Below, in pieces: positions 13,782 through 21,195 of a stretch of 30,541 nucleotides of DNA. The position numbers were made by a program, and so were the translations under genes. The notes beneath the pieces were generated by a model. It was not told the DNA's origin and did not search any database. It saw only the letters and a list, made by a program, of their open reading frames with translations. The DNA comes from AC-32 sp045806105 (GTDB lineage: Bacteria > Actinomycetota > Thermoleophilia > Gaiellales > Gaiellaceae). The DNA is taken from assembly GCA_045806105.1 (NCBI GenBank), contig JBJMJY010000033.1:1-30541 (forward strand), read 5' to 3'. Numbering within the stretch: position 1 is the first letter of the stretch; each line of letters begins with the position of its first letter.

Positions 13782-14951
13782 CTACGGGTTCCAGGAGCCG
13801 CTGAAGAAGCGGCCGATCTGGACGAGCAGGGCCGCGCCGGCGAGGAAGAGCGCGCCGTAGAGGAGCATGCCGGCCCACCCGAAGCGGCCGTCCCCGTGCG
13901 GCGACACCGCGCGCGGGAGCTTCGGCGGCTTGAAGCTCGGCCCGAGGGTGCCAGGTGAGGGCCCTGACTTTCCCTCGGTCCGCCCTTGCGGGCCGGTCGT
14001 GCTGCCGTCGACGAACGGCGTGGCGAGGGCGACGAGGATCGACGAGCCGAGGCTGGAAGGCGTGCCTGCGACGAAGCAGCCCGTCGCCACGGGCGCCGCC
14101 CGCTGCGCGCGCGTCAGGTGCCGGCCGCTCGGCACGACCTCGACCCCCACGGCGCCGACGGGCCTCCGCTTGCCGGAACGCATCACGACCACCGTGATCG
14201 TGTACTTCCCGACCGGGAGCGCCCGGCCGTTGACGCGGCCGTTGAACGGCACGCGGTTCATCCCCCTGTGGCCGCGTACCCGCTTCCTACCGATGACGCT
14301 GCACGCGGAGCCGTCCGCGCGGACGACGAGCACGACCTTCCCCGCCTTGCGCAGCCGGAAGCGGATAACCGTGCCTCGCTGTGCCTTTGGCCCGTGGGTC
14401 GAGAAGCGTGTCCGCGTCGCGCGCACACGCCGCGACTGCTGCTGCGCCGTGAGGCTCGGGGCGAAGCCTGGCGCGAAGCTGAAGCCCGGTGCGCCCGCGC
14501 CGCCTCCCTGCGAGGGTGACTGCGCGGGACTCCCGGGACCGGTTCCCGGAGCGGTTCCGCCGGGCCCGGTCGGCAGCCCGCCCGGCGCGGGCGGCGGCGG
14601 CGGAACGGGACCCGGAGGCAGCCCCGGCGGCGGGGGTGGCGGGGGCGGCGGGGGAAGCCGCGGAGGCGGTGGCAGCGGGGGTGGCGGCGGAAGTGCGGGC
14701 GGGGGCGGAGGCGGAGGAAGCGGCGGCGGTGGCGGAAGCGGAGGTGGCGGAGGAAGCGGGGGTGGCGGCGGAAGCGCCGGCGGGGGTGGAGGCGGAGGAA
14801 GCGGCGGCGGTGGCGGCGTCGGGACCGTGATCGTCGGCAGCGTGAGCGTCGGTAGCGTCGGGAGCAGGTCGCTGTGGGCCGGACCAGTCGCAACGACGGC
14901 CGCCGTGAAACCGGCTGCTGCCGCAACGGCGAGAACGATGAGTCGTCGCAT
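13782..14951 (-). CDS. Secreted or surface-anchored polyproline protein
   Basis: The 389-residue protein has a signal peptide (MRRLIVLAVAAAAGFTAAVVA), a Thr/Pro/Leu segment, and then about 75 residues almost entirely of proline with Leu and Ala punctuation (about 44-120). A Gly/Pro-rich linker is followed by a basic domain (about 170-275) with a beta-rich pattern ending in GKYTITVVVMRSGKRR, perhaps Ig-like. A membrane helix near the C-terminus (GMLLYGALFLAGAALLVQIG) is followed by a short polar tail. The polyproline rod could span the cell wall. Function is unknown. GGAGG lies 6-7 bases before the ATG. It sits alone between the ligase gene and the second sigma/anti-sigma pair, facing the same way. 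Confidence 0.8.
   Translation of the reverse strand: MRRLIVLAVAAAAGFTAAVVATGPAHSDLLPTLPTLTLPTITVPTPPPPPLPPPPPPPALPPPPPLPPPPPLPPPPPLPPPPPPPALPPPPPLPPPPRLPPPPPPPPPPGLPPGPVPPPPPAPGGLPTGPGGTAPGTGPGSPAQSPSQGGGAGAPGFSFAPGFAPSLTAQQQSRRVRATRTRFSTHGPKAQRGTVIRFRLRKAGKVVLVVRADGSACSVIGRKRVRGHRGMNRVPFNGRVNGRALPVGKYTITVVVMRSGKRRPVGAVGVEVVPSGRHLTRAQRAAPVATGCFVAGTPSSLGSSILVALATPFVDGSTTGPQGRTEGKSGPSPGTLGPSFKPPKLPRAVSPHGDGRFGWAGMLLYGALFLAGAALLVQIGRFFSGSWNP
14600..14830. repeat. Polyproline-coding tandem repeats with an 81-bp duplicated unit
   Basis: Within the polyproline gene the DNA is a run of GGN triplets (read on the plus strand). Shorter units of 18 bp encode LPPPPP. A longer unit, starting GGAAGYGCSGGCGGG, occurs at 14689 and again at 14770, exactly 81 bp apart, and encodes the paired LPPPPPPPA blocks. 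The units differ at several third positions, so they are not very recent copies. The copy number may vary between strains. Confidence 0.8.
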
Positions 14952-15059
14952 CTCGGCCTCCGCCTGAAGAACGGAGCAGCCCGGCCGACGGATACGGCCT
15001 AGCCGACGCCGATGTTCGTGGTCCCGCGGGAGATCGGTTCCTGCCTGCGCGTGCCGGGA

Positions 15060-15311
15060 TCAGCCCGAGCGCCAGCCGCGGAAGGCCAGCAGCAGCGCGC
15101 GCTCGGCCTCCGGAGAGACCGCCGAGGGAGCGAGCCGTCCGGTGAGCGCGATCGTCTGCCGCATCTGCTCGAGGTAGGTCGTGCAGCCGTCGCAGCGGCC
15201 GATGTGGTGCTCGAAGCGCGACCGCTCCTCCGGGACGAGGGCGCCCTCGAGGTAGCCGGTCACGAGCTCCACGAGCTCCTGGCAGCTGAGCTGTTCAACG
15301 TCGACGTTCAC
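15060..15311 (-). CDS. Zinc-finger anti-sigma factor (zf-HC2)
   Basis: The 83-residue protein has the zinc anti-sigma pattern C10, H36-IGR-C40-DG-C43, within SCQELVELVTGYLEGAL and ERSRFEHHIGRCDGC. No membrane helix is present; the C-terminal 35 residues are a helical tail. It probably binds the sigma factor encoded immediately upstream. The start is a GTG (15309-15311) that overlaps the sigma stop as GTGA. The zinc ligand spacing resembles that of the RsrA-like protein at 11023, but redox sensing is not implied, as many family members use this spacing structurally. Confidence 0.88.
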   Translation of the reverse strand: MNVDVEQLSCQELVELVTGYLEGALVPEERSRFEHHIGRCDGCTTYLEQMRQTIALTGRLAPSAVSPEAERALLLAFRGWRSG

Positions 15312-15931
15312 GGTGTGCCGTCCAGATACGACTCCAGTGCCGCCCGCACCTTCGAGCGCGCGCGGTGAAGCAGGACTCGTTGATTGGTCTCGCTCAAGTC
15401 GAGTGCGTTACGGACCTCCTCGCTCGACCACCCCTCGACGTCGCGCAATGAGATGACCGCGCGCTGGTTCGCCGGCAGCGCCTCGATCGCCTCCGCGAGC
15501 CGCCCGCGCGTCTCGGCGGCGACGAGCGCCTCCTCCGGCCACGCCGCCGGCTTCGCCGCCCAGTGACCCGGCCAGCGCGGGTGCTCGGGGTCGAGGAAGC
15601 GGTCAGCATCCACGGCCGGCTCCGGCACGCGCCCCGGGTCCTGCAGCGCCGAGAACGGCAGCGTGCGGCCGTCGCGCTTCGCCCGCGTCTTGGCGATGTT
15701 GGTCAGGATCCGAAAGATCCACGTGCGCAGCGACGAGCGACCCTCGAACCTCGACAGGCCGTTGAGCACGCCCAGCCAGGTCTCCTGCGCGACCTCCTCG
15801 GCCGTAGCGGACGACGAGACGTACATTCGCGCGACGCGCACGAGCGAGGGGTGGTACTCGCGCACCAGGGCGGCAAACGCCTTCTCGTCACCGGCTCGGA
15901 GCGCGTCGAGGAGCTGCGCCTCGCTCGACAC
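15308..15931 (-). CDS. ECF sigma factor (second pair)
   Basis: The 207-residue protein has sigma region 2 (about 5-85, with YHPSLVRVARMYV, EEVAQETWLGVLNGL and RSSLRTWIFRILTNIAKTRAKRDGR) and region 4 (about 140-200, with LPANQRAVISLRDVEGWSSEEVRNALDLSETNQRVLLHRAR). A linker of about 45 residues rich in Pro, Trp and acidic residues lies between them. The start is a GTG at 15929-15931. It overlaps its anti-sigma gene by 4 bp and is divergent from the disulfide reductase gene, 44 bp away. I could not find a clear ECF-type promoter for it. Confidence 0.92.
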   Translation of the reverse strand: MSSEAQLLDALRAGDEKAFAALVREYHPSLVRVARMYVSSSATAEEVAQETWLGVLNGLSRFEGRSSLRTWIFRILTNIAKTRAKRDGRTLPFSALQDPGRVPEPAVDADRFLDPEHPRWPGHWAAKPAAWPEEALVAAETRGRLAEAIEALPANQRAVISLRDVEGWSSEEVRNALDLSETNQRVLLHRARSKVRAALESYLDGTP

Positions 15932-15975
15932 GCGGCGACTGTAACGGACGGACCTCGACGCGAGACAATGGCCCG

Positions 15976-17361
15976 ATGCCGGAGCGGTTCGACCTCGTCG
16001 TGCTCGGGAGCGGCTCCGCGGCGCGGGACGCCGCCAAGACAGCCCAGCGGGCCCACGGTGCGCGGGTGGCCCTCGTGGAGCGCGAGCGCTGGGGCGGAAG
16101 CTGCCCCAACGTCGCCTGCACGCCGACGAAGGCGTACCTGGTCGCGGCGGAGCTCGCGCACGACGTGAACGAGCTCGCTTCCGGGATCGGTGTCGAAGCG
16201 GGTCGCGCAGACGTCGACCTCGCCGGCGTGCGCGCCTGGAAGGAGACGATCAAGAAGACGCAGGAGGAGTGGATCGCCGGCCTGCGCGAAGAAGGCTTCG
16301 CGACCTACGAGGGCGAGGCGACGCTCGTCGACGCACACACGGTCCGCGCCCGCGACGTCGAGCTCGAAGCCGACCGGATCCTGATCGCGACCGGGTCGCG
16401 CACCGCCGTTCCGCCGGTCGAGGGCATCGAGGAGATCGACTGGATCGACCACGTCTCCGCGCTCGAGCTGGACGAGCTGCCGGCCTCCCTGCTGGTTGTC
16501 GGCGCAGGCGCCGTCGGGCTCGAGCTCGGCCAGACGTTCAGGCGCTTCGGCTCGCGGGTGACGATCGTCGACGCGGCGGAGCGGCTCGCGCCGCTTGCCG
16601 ACGCCGAGGCCTCCGCGACCCTGGCGGCCGCGCTGGCGGACGAGGAGATCGAGCTGGCGATGCCGGTCTTCGTGCAGCGCGTCCGCCGCGAGGGGGCCGA
16701 GGTCGCGGCGACGATCGCTCCGCGCGACGGCGCGGAGCCGTACGAGGTGCGGGCGGAGAAAGTGCTGCTCGCGGCCGGCCGCGTCCCGAACCTCGAGGGT
16801 CTGGGCGTCGAGGCGCTGGGTGTGGAGACGACGCGGTCGGGGATCGCGGTCGACGAGCACCTGCGCACCTCTGTCGAAGGCATCTGGGCCACCGGCGACG
16901 TGACGGGAATCGCGCAGTTCACGCCGGTCGCGCAGTACCAGGCCCGGATCGCGGTGGCCGACATGTTCGGCCAGGACGGGCCCGCGGCGGACTACGCCGT
17001 CCTGCCGACCGCGATCTTCACCGACCCGGAGCTCGGCAGCGTCGGCCTCACCGAGGAGCAGGCGCGCGAAGCGGGCCAAAACGTCGGCGTCGGGCGCACC
17101 GAGCACGTGCGCCGCTTCTCGTACATCGACGCGAAGCACTGCCTCTTCAAGGTCGTCTACGACCGCCGCGACCGGAAGGTGCTCGGGCTGCACGTCGTCT
17201 CCCGCAGCGCGGGCGAGATCGTCCAGGGCTTCTCGCTGGGGCTCCGGCTCGGCGCGACCGTCGACGACCTCACGCGCATGCACCACGTCTTCCCGACCTA
17301 CGGCGAGGGCGTCAAGGCGGCGGCCGAGCAGGCGCTCGGCGGCGCGATGGCGATGGACTGA
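15976..17361 (+). CDS. FAD-dependent pyridine nucleotide-disulfide oxidoreductase (MerA/Lpd superfamily)
   Basis: The 461-residue protein has an N-terminal FAD motif (VVLGSGSAARDAA), a redox-active Cys pair C43 and C48 in GGSCPNVACTPTK, an NAD(P)H-binding motif GAGAVGLELGQTF (about 176-188), the second FAD motif GIWATGDVTG, and a C-terminal dimerisation domain. In the dimer-interface motif the residues read HHVFPTYGEG where lipoamide dehydrogenase has HAHPTLSE, so the catalytic His is replaced by Phe. Mercuric reductases also have an aromatic residue in that region, but the C-terminal CC pair of MerA is missing. So it is neither a normal lipoamide dehydrogenase nor a mercuric reductase, and the substrate is unknown. 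The start is ATG at 15976. Confidence 0.88.
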   Translation: MPERFDLVVLGSGSAARDAAKTAQRAHGARVALVERERWGGSCPNVACTPTKAYLVAAELAHDVNELASGIGVEAGRADVDLAGVRAWKETIKKTQEEWIAGLREEGFATYEGEATLVDAHTVRARDVELEADRILIATGSRTAVPPVEGIEEIDWIDHVSALELDELPASLLVVGAGAVGLELGQTFRRFGSRVTIVDAAERLAPLADAEASATLAAALADEEIELAMPVFVQRVRREGAEVAATIAPRDGAEPYEVRAEKVLLAAGRVPNLEGLGVEALGVETTRSGIAVDEHLRTSVEGIWATGDVTGIAQFTPVAQYQARIAVADMFGQDGPAADYAVLPTAIFTDPELGSVGLTEEQAREAGQNVGVGRTEHVRRFSYIDAKHCLFKVVYDRRDRKVLGLHVVSRSAGEIVQGFSLGLRLGATVDDLTRMHHVFPTYGEGVKAAAEQALGGAMAMD

Positions 17362-17406
17362 CCGCTGATCCGGTCGCTACGAGCGAAGCGAAGTACAAAC
17401 CCTTCC

Positions 17407-17434
17407 CCGCCGAACGTGCTTGCACTTTCGGCGG
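17407..17434. other. Hairpin before the bidirectional terminator
   Basis: CCGCCGAA (17407-17414) pairs perfectly with TTCGGCGG (17427-17434), and inside it GTGC pairs with GCAC around TT, with a single C/T mismatch between the stems. It lies 45 bases after the reductase stop and 6 bases before the second hairpin. It may be a first terminator or part of a small RNA. Confidence 0.5.
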
Positions 17435-17439
17435 ATACA

Positions 17440-17474
17440 AGAAGGAGGCCCGGGCAGGCTTCGGGCCTCCTTCT
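17440..17474. terminator. Bidirectional terminator between convergent genes
   Basis: AGAAGGAGGCCCG (17440-17452) and CGGGCCTCCTTCT (17462-17474) form a perfect 13-bp stem around a nine-base loop. It lies between the convergent reductase and HtrA genes, and pyrimidine-rich bases TCTC follow on the plus strand. The remaining bases to 17549 show no other structure I can support. Confidence 0.85.
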
Positions 17475-17549
17475 CTCGATCCCGGCGCCCCGTGCTGGCG
17501 AACGGTGCTGCCGGGAACCAGGCCCCAGGGGGTGGGGCCAACCGAACGG

Positions 17550-18749
17550 TCAGCCGGTCGTGGGCTGCCGTCCCAACTTGACTGTCACGGTGCGCTTGTC
17601 GTTTCCCCGGTAGACGCCGAGCTTGACGTCGTCTCCGGGCTGCTTGTCCGCGATCGCGTCGCGCAACTGGTCGATCGTGAAGAGCCGCGCGCCGTCGATC
17701 GTCGCGATCAGGTCGCCCCCCAGCGGGTACGTCTCCCCCGCGAGCGTCGCGCTCTGCTGCGCCGCCCGCAGGCCCGCCTTGGCCGCGCCGCTGCCGGGCT
17801 GCACGCTCGCCACCAGCAGGCCGTGCGACACCGGCAGGTGGAAGAGCTTCGCAGCCGTCGGCGTGACCGGCTGCGCGGTGATCCCGATGTACGGGTGGTC
17901 GACGTGACCGCTGCTGATCAGCTGCGCGGCGACGGTCTTGACGGTGTTGATCGGCACGGCAAAGCCGATGCCGACGTTCCCGCTGGTTCCGGAGTTGCCG
18001 GTCGAGATCTGCGAGTTGACGCCGATCACCTCGCCGCGCGCGTCGAGCAGCGGGCCGCCGGAGTTGCCCTTGTTCAGCGCCGCGTCCGTCTGGACGACGT
18101 GGTCGATCGAGTAGCTGTTCGGCGCCTGGATGACGCGCTGCAGCGCGCTCACGATCCCGGTCGTGACGGTGCGGTCGTAGCCGAAGGGGTTGCCGATCGC
18201 GACGACGGAATCCCCGACGCGGACGGTGTCGGAGTTGCCGAGCCGGAGCGGCGTCAGCGCGCGGGCGTGGGCGTCCACCTGCAGCACCGCGATGTCGGTG
18301 GACGGGTCGACGCCGAGGATCTTCGCCTTGCGGCTCTCGTTGTTCGAGAAGCTGACGTCGACCGACTTGGCGCCCTCGACGACGTGATAGTTCGTGACGA
18401 TGTGGCCGGCCTTGTCGATCACGAACCCCGAGCCGAGCGCCTGTGCCTGCTGGCGGCTCGGGAACGGGAAGCCGAAGAACGGGTCGACGCTGGGCGCCGT
18501 GACCACCTGCGTGGCCGTGACCTGCACTACGCCCGGCGCGTCGCGGCGGAAGATCTGGTTCACCGTCAGCGCGCTGCCGGCCTGCTTGACCGAGATCGGC
18601 CCCGCCGCGAGCGGCATGGGCTGCCGCACGGTGGTCGTGTCGCTGTCGAAGCCGCCGAGCAGCGCTGCCCCGCCGAGCGCGAGGGCGCCGCCGATCAGGC
18701 CCGCAGCCACGAGGCCACCGGCGTGGAGCCACCGCATGCGCCCTGCCAT
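17550..18749 (-). CDS. HtrA/DegP-like serine protease with PDZ domain
   Basis: The 399-residue protein has an N-terminal membrane anchor (about 10-33), a trypsin-like domain with the triad H122 (TNYHVV), D152 (STDIAVL) and S230 (GNSGGP), and one C-terminal PDZ domain (about 290-395, with YIGITAQPVTP and LLVASVQPGSGAAKAGL). It is anchored with the catalytic domain outside the membrane and probably degrades or refolds damaged envelope proteins. The PDZ loop region (RAAQQSATLAGETYPLGGD) is longer than usual. It is the only gene of its transcript, ends against the bidirectional terminator and has a possible response-regulator site upstream. The ATG is at 18747-18749. Confidence 0.95.
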   Translation of the reverse strand: MAGRMRWLHAGGLVAAGLIGGALALGGAALLGGFDSDTTTVRQPMPLAAGPISVKQAGSALTVNQIFRRDAPGVVQVTATQVVTAPSVDPFFGFPFPSRQQAQALGSGFVIDKAGHIVTNYHVVEGAKSVDVSFSNNESRKAKILGVDPSTDIAVLQVDAHARALTPLRLGNSDTVRVGDSVVAIGNPFGYDRTVTTGIVSALQRVIQAPNSYSIDHVVQTDAALNKGNSGGPLLDARGEVIGVNSQISTGNSGTSGNVGIGFAVPINTVKTVAAQLISSGHVDHPYIGITAQPVTPTAAKLFHLPVSHGLLVASVQPGSGAAKAGLRAAQQSATLAGETYPLGGDLIATIDGARLFTIDQLRDAIADKQPGDDVKLGVYRGNDKRTVTVKLGRQPTTG

Positions 18750-18754
18750 GGCCC

Positions 18755-18760
18755 GGTTAT
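18755..18760 (-). promoter_or_regulatory. Possible -10 box of the HtrA gene, leaderless
   Basis: TATAAC on the minus strand is followed by six bases and then the ATG. A start 6-8 bases downstream would begin the transcript at or next to the ATG, so a leaderless mRNA is possible. The -35 region at normal spacing does not resemble TTGACA. Confidence 0.4.
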
Positions 18761-18772
18761 AGCCCCGGGCGT

Positions 18773-18815
18773 GTTCAACTCCCGTTGCGACGCGTTAAGC
18801 GGGCGTTAAGCCTGG
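18773..18815. promoter_or_regulatory. Tandem direct repeats at helical spacing, possible OmpR/PhoP-family site
   Basis: Four GTT-headed units start at 18773 (GTTCAACTCCC), 18784 (GTTGCGACGC), 18794 (GTTAAGCGGGC) and 18805 (GTTAAGCCTGG), spaced 11, 10 and 11 bases. The last two share GCGTTAAGC exactly. Streptomyces PHO boxes are direct repeats of 11-nt units that begin GTTCACC, so the layout is typical of OmpR-family regulators. The array lies about 15-60 bases upstream of the possible HtrA -10 box. Confidence 0.45.
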
Positions 18816-18879
18816 GCGTAACCATTCCGCCGGGTCACGCGTTTGCTCTCCGACAAACGACGATGAAGGGGGCTCCTCA

Positions 18880-18957
18880 ATGTCGATTCTCTGGATCATC
18901 CTGATCATCGTGCTGGTGCTCTTGCTGCTCGGGTTCTTCTCGCGCGGCCGCTGGTAG
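18880..18957 (+). CDS. 25-residue hydrophobic membrane peptide
   Basis: An ATG at 18880 opens a frame of 25 codons: MSILW, then an unbroken run of Ile, Leu and Val, then GFFSRGRW and TAG. It would be one membrane helix with a positively charged C-terminus. AAGGGGG lies about 9 bases upstream and a strong hairpin follows the stop, so it looks like a complete transcription unit despite its size. It resembles other tiny hydrophobic proteins of unknown function in high-GC bacteria. Upstream, CGTTTG and CAAACG (18840-18859) form a small inverted repeat. Confidence 0.65.
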   Translation: MSILWIILIIVLVLLLLGFFSRGRW

Positions 18958-18978
18958 GCCTCAGCCGACCGACGACTA

Positions 18979-19004
18979 GGCCGCCCGGCACTTGCCGGGC
19001 GGCC
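18979..19004 (+). terminator. Strong hairpin after the small membrane peptide
   Basis: Bases 18979-18990 (GGCCGCCCGGCA) pair perfectly with 18993-19004 (TGCCGGGCGGCC), giving a 12-bp GC stem with a tight loop. There is no T-run. It lies 21 bases after the peptide stop and 22 bases before the GTG of the next gene. Confidence 0.7.
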
Positions 19005-19026
19005 GCACTCGCGCGATCCTGGCTGG

Positions 19027-19827
19027 GTGGACCGCGACCGGATCGTCGACCTCCTCGCGCAAGCGGACTCGAACGCTGAGCTGCCGCGCCTCGGCGGCAT
19101 GGCCCGCGCCGACGGCGTCGTCATCGCGAGCGAGCGCTTCTGGGCCTTCGCCACGCGCGACGGCGGCCTCCGGGAGGGCGCCATGCCAGCGCCGCCTCGG
19201 GCGATCCGGCGGATCCCGCTGCTGCGCGGCCTCGTCCGGCTCTTCTCGGCGCTCGCGCCGCTCTTCCGCGGGACCGGCGTCGCCGGCCGCGGCGAGCGAC
19301 TGCTGCTGGTCGCGCTCTTGCTCGCGCCGCTCTCGCTGATCGTCCTGCCGCAATCGGCGTCGCTGCCGCTCGGCGTCGGCACCGCCGTCGTGCTGCTCGC
19401 GTGGATGCTGCGCGGCCGCACGCTCTTCCTGCACGGCGCGGAGCACCGTGCGATCGCCGCGGCCGAGGAGCGGCGGCTCGTGGCGACCTGGGACGCGGAG
19501 GCGCGCCCGTCACGGTTCGCCCCGCGCTGCGGGACGAACTTCGCGGCACTCGTCGTGCCCGTCTCCGTCGCGTTCGACCGCCTCTGGCCGCTGCCCGCGG
19601 CGCTCTACACGCCGTTCGTGATCACGCTGCTCTCGCTCGCCCTGACGATGGAGCTCTGGCAGCTCGTCCAGGCCTCGCGCTCACGGGTCGCGAGGCTCTT
19701 CCTCCTCCCGGGCCTGGCCTTGCAGCGGCTGACCACGCGTGAGCCCGTTCTGGAAGAGACGCGGCTCGCGCTGAGCGCCGTCGCCTCCGTTCTGCGGCGC
19801 GAGCTGGACCAACCGGAATCGGCATAA
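19027..19827 (+). CDS. DUF1385 integral membrane protein
   Basis: The 266-residue protein has the features of DUF1385: GGMARADGVVIASERFWAFA near the N-terminus, R68-GL and two to four membrane helices (about 92-128 and 175-215), HGAEH at 136-140, and RCGTNF at 167-172. The HGAEH and CGTNF motifs suggest a metal site at the membrane face, but no reaction is known. The start is a GTG at 19027. It is followed after 33 bp by the DUF1800 gene, which has its own ribosome binding site. Confidence 0.85.
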   Translation: MDRDRIVDLLAQADSNAELPRLGGMARADGVVIASERFWAFATRDGGLREGAMPAPPRAIRRIPLLRGLVRLFSALAPLFRGTGVAGRGERLLLVALLLAPLSLIVLPQSASLPLGVGTAVVLLAWMLRGRTLFLHGAEHRAIAAAEERRLVATWDAEARPSRFAPRCGTNFAALVVPVSVAFDRLWPLPAALYTPFVITLLSLALTMELWQLVQASRSRVARLFLLPGLALQRLTTREPVLEETRLALSAVASVLRRELDQPESA

Positions 19828-19860
19828 AGGTCGGCCCCTGGGCGTGCCGAAAGGTGGTAG

Positions 19861-21195
19861 ATGCCGCCCGTTTACCGTGGTCCGTTCCGCAAGGAGCAGG
19901 CCGAGCGCCTGCTCTGGCGCGCCGGCTTCGGGCCGCGTCCCGGTGAGGCCGAGCGGCTCGCGAAGCTCGGGCTCCACGGCGCCGTCCACTCGCTCACGCG
20001 CCCGGGCCGCGACCGGCTGAAAGGCCCTCGGCCGCACGACGACGACGGCAAGCCGCTGGCGCCGCGCGACCGCTGGGGCCACGACCAGCTCTGGTGGCTC
20101 GACCGCATGGTGCGCACGACGAAGCCGCTGCACGAGCGGATGACGCTCGTCTGGCACGACTGGTTCGCCACCTCGCGCGACGGCGTCGACTCCGCACGGC
20201 TGATGCTGCGCCAGAACCAGCTCTTCCGGCACGCCGGCCTCGGCTCGTTCCTCGCGCTGCTGCTCGAGGTGACGAAGGACCCGGCGATGCTGCTCTGGCT
20301 CTCCGGGGTCGACAACGAGAAGGACGCGCCGAACGAGAACTACGCGCGCGAGTTGATGGAGCTCTTCACGCTCGGCGCCGACCGCGGCGCCTACACCGAA
20401 CGCGACGTACGCGAGCAGGCGCGGGCGCTGACCGGCTGGCGCAACTCGTGGGGCGAGACCCTCGGCCCGTACAGGTTCCGCTATGACAAGCACCGTCACG
20501 ACGCGGGTGCCAAGCGCGTCTTCGGGAAGCGAGGCCACTTCGACTGGCGCGACTCGTGCCGGCTCTGCGTCCATCACCGCCGGCACCCCTCGTTCTTCGT
20601 GAACAAGCTCTGGGGGTATTTCATCCCGGTCCCGCCCAAGACCGGGACGAGGAAGTCGCTGCAGCGGGTCTACGTGCGCAGCGGCTACCGGATCGAGCCC
20701 GTCGTCGAGGCGATCCTGCTCCACCCCGCGCTCTACACCGGTCCGCGGATGGTCAAGCCGCCGGCCGTCTACCTCGCCGGGCTCCTCCGCGGGCTCGGCC
20801 GCGGCGTCGACACGGAGGCCTGGACCTGGCTGCTGAGCCTCGCCGGGCAGCAGCTCTTCTACCCGCCGAACGTTGCCGGCTGGGACGACTCCCGCTGGCT
20901 CGACACCGCGACCTTCCGCGCGCGCTGGGAGATCGCCGCCTACGCGATCCGGCCGCGCATACTCAAGGAGGACGCGAAGCACGTCCCGCACGACCCGCAC
21001 AAGCTGCTCGACCGGGCGCACGCCCTGCTCGGGCACCCGACGCTGACCGGCCACACGGAGGCGACGCTCGCGCGGTTCGCGAAGCGCGCGATGGCCGACG
21101 CCAACTCGCAGTGGAAGAAGCGGGCCTACCCGCCGCTGGTCGAGAACGCGCTCCGCCAGCTGCTCGCCACCGCCCCCGACCTCCAGACCTCCTGA
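19861..21195 (+). CDS. DUF1800 family protein
   Basis: The 444-residue protein has the family's WRAGFGPRPGEAERLAKLGLHGAV start, the WHDWFATS motif (about 99-106), the highly conserved NENYARELMELFTLG (158-172), and the C-terminal QLFYPPNVAGWDDSRWL block. DUF1800 genes are nearly always next to DUF1501 genes, and the biochemical role is unknown. There is no signal peptide in this protein, so it may be cytosolic or exported as a complex with its Tat-exported neighbour. A CRLCVHHRRH segment (about 236-245) is a possible metal site. AAGGTGG lies before the ATG. Its stop shares one base with the next ATG (TGATG). Confidence 0.92.
   Translation: MPPVYRGPFRKEQAERLLWRAGFGPRPGEAERLAKLGLHGAVHSLTRPGRDRLKGPRPHDDDGKPLAPRDRWGHDQLWWLDRMVRTTKPLHERMTLVWHDWFATSRDGVDSARLMLRQNQLFRHAGLGSFLALLLEVTKDPAMLLWLSGVDNEKDAPNENYARELMELFTLGADRGAYTERDVREQARALTGWRNSWGETLGPYRFRYDKHRHDAGAKRVFGKRGHFDWRDSCRLCVHHRRHPSFFVNKLWGYFIPVPPKTGTRKSLQRVYVRSGYRIEPVVEAILLHPALYTGPRMVKPPAVYLAGLLRGLGRGVDTEAWTWLLSLAGQQLFYPPNVAGWDDSRWLDTATFRARWEIAAYAIRPRILKEDAKHVPHDPHKLLDRAHALLGHPTLTGHTEATLARFAKRAMADANSQWKKRAYPPLVENALRQLLATAPDLQTS

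Noticed and set aside
14600..14830. CRISPR-like or intergenic tandem repeat
   Set aside because: The repeats are in frame in a secreted protein gene, encode proline runs and have no spacers.
15976..17361. Lipoamide dehydrogenase or mercuric reductase
   Set aside because: The catalytic His is replaced by Phe and the MerA C-terminal Cys pair is missing, so only the superfamily is assigned.
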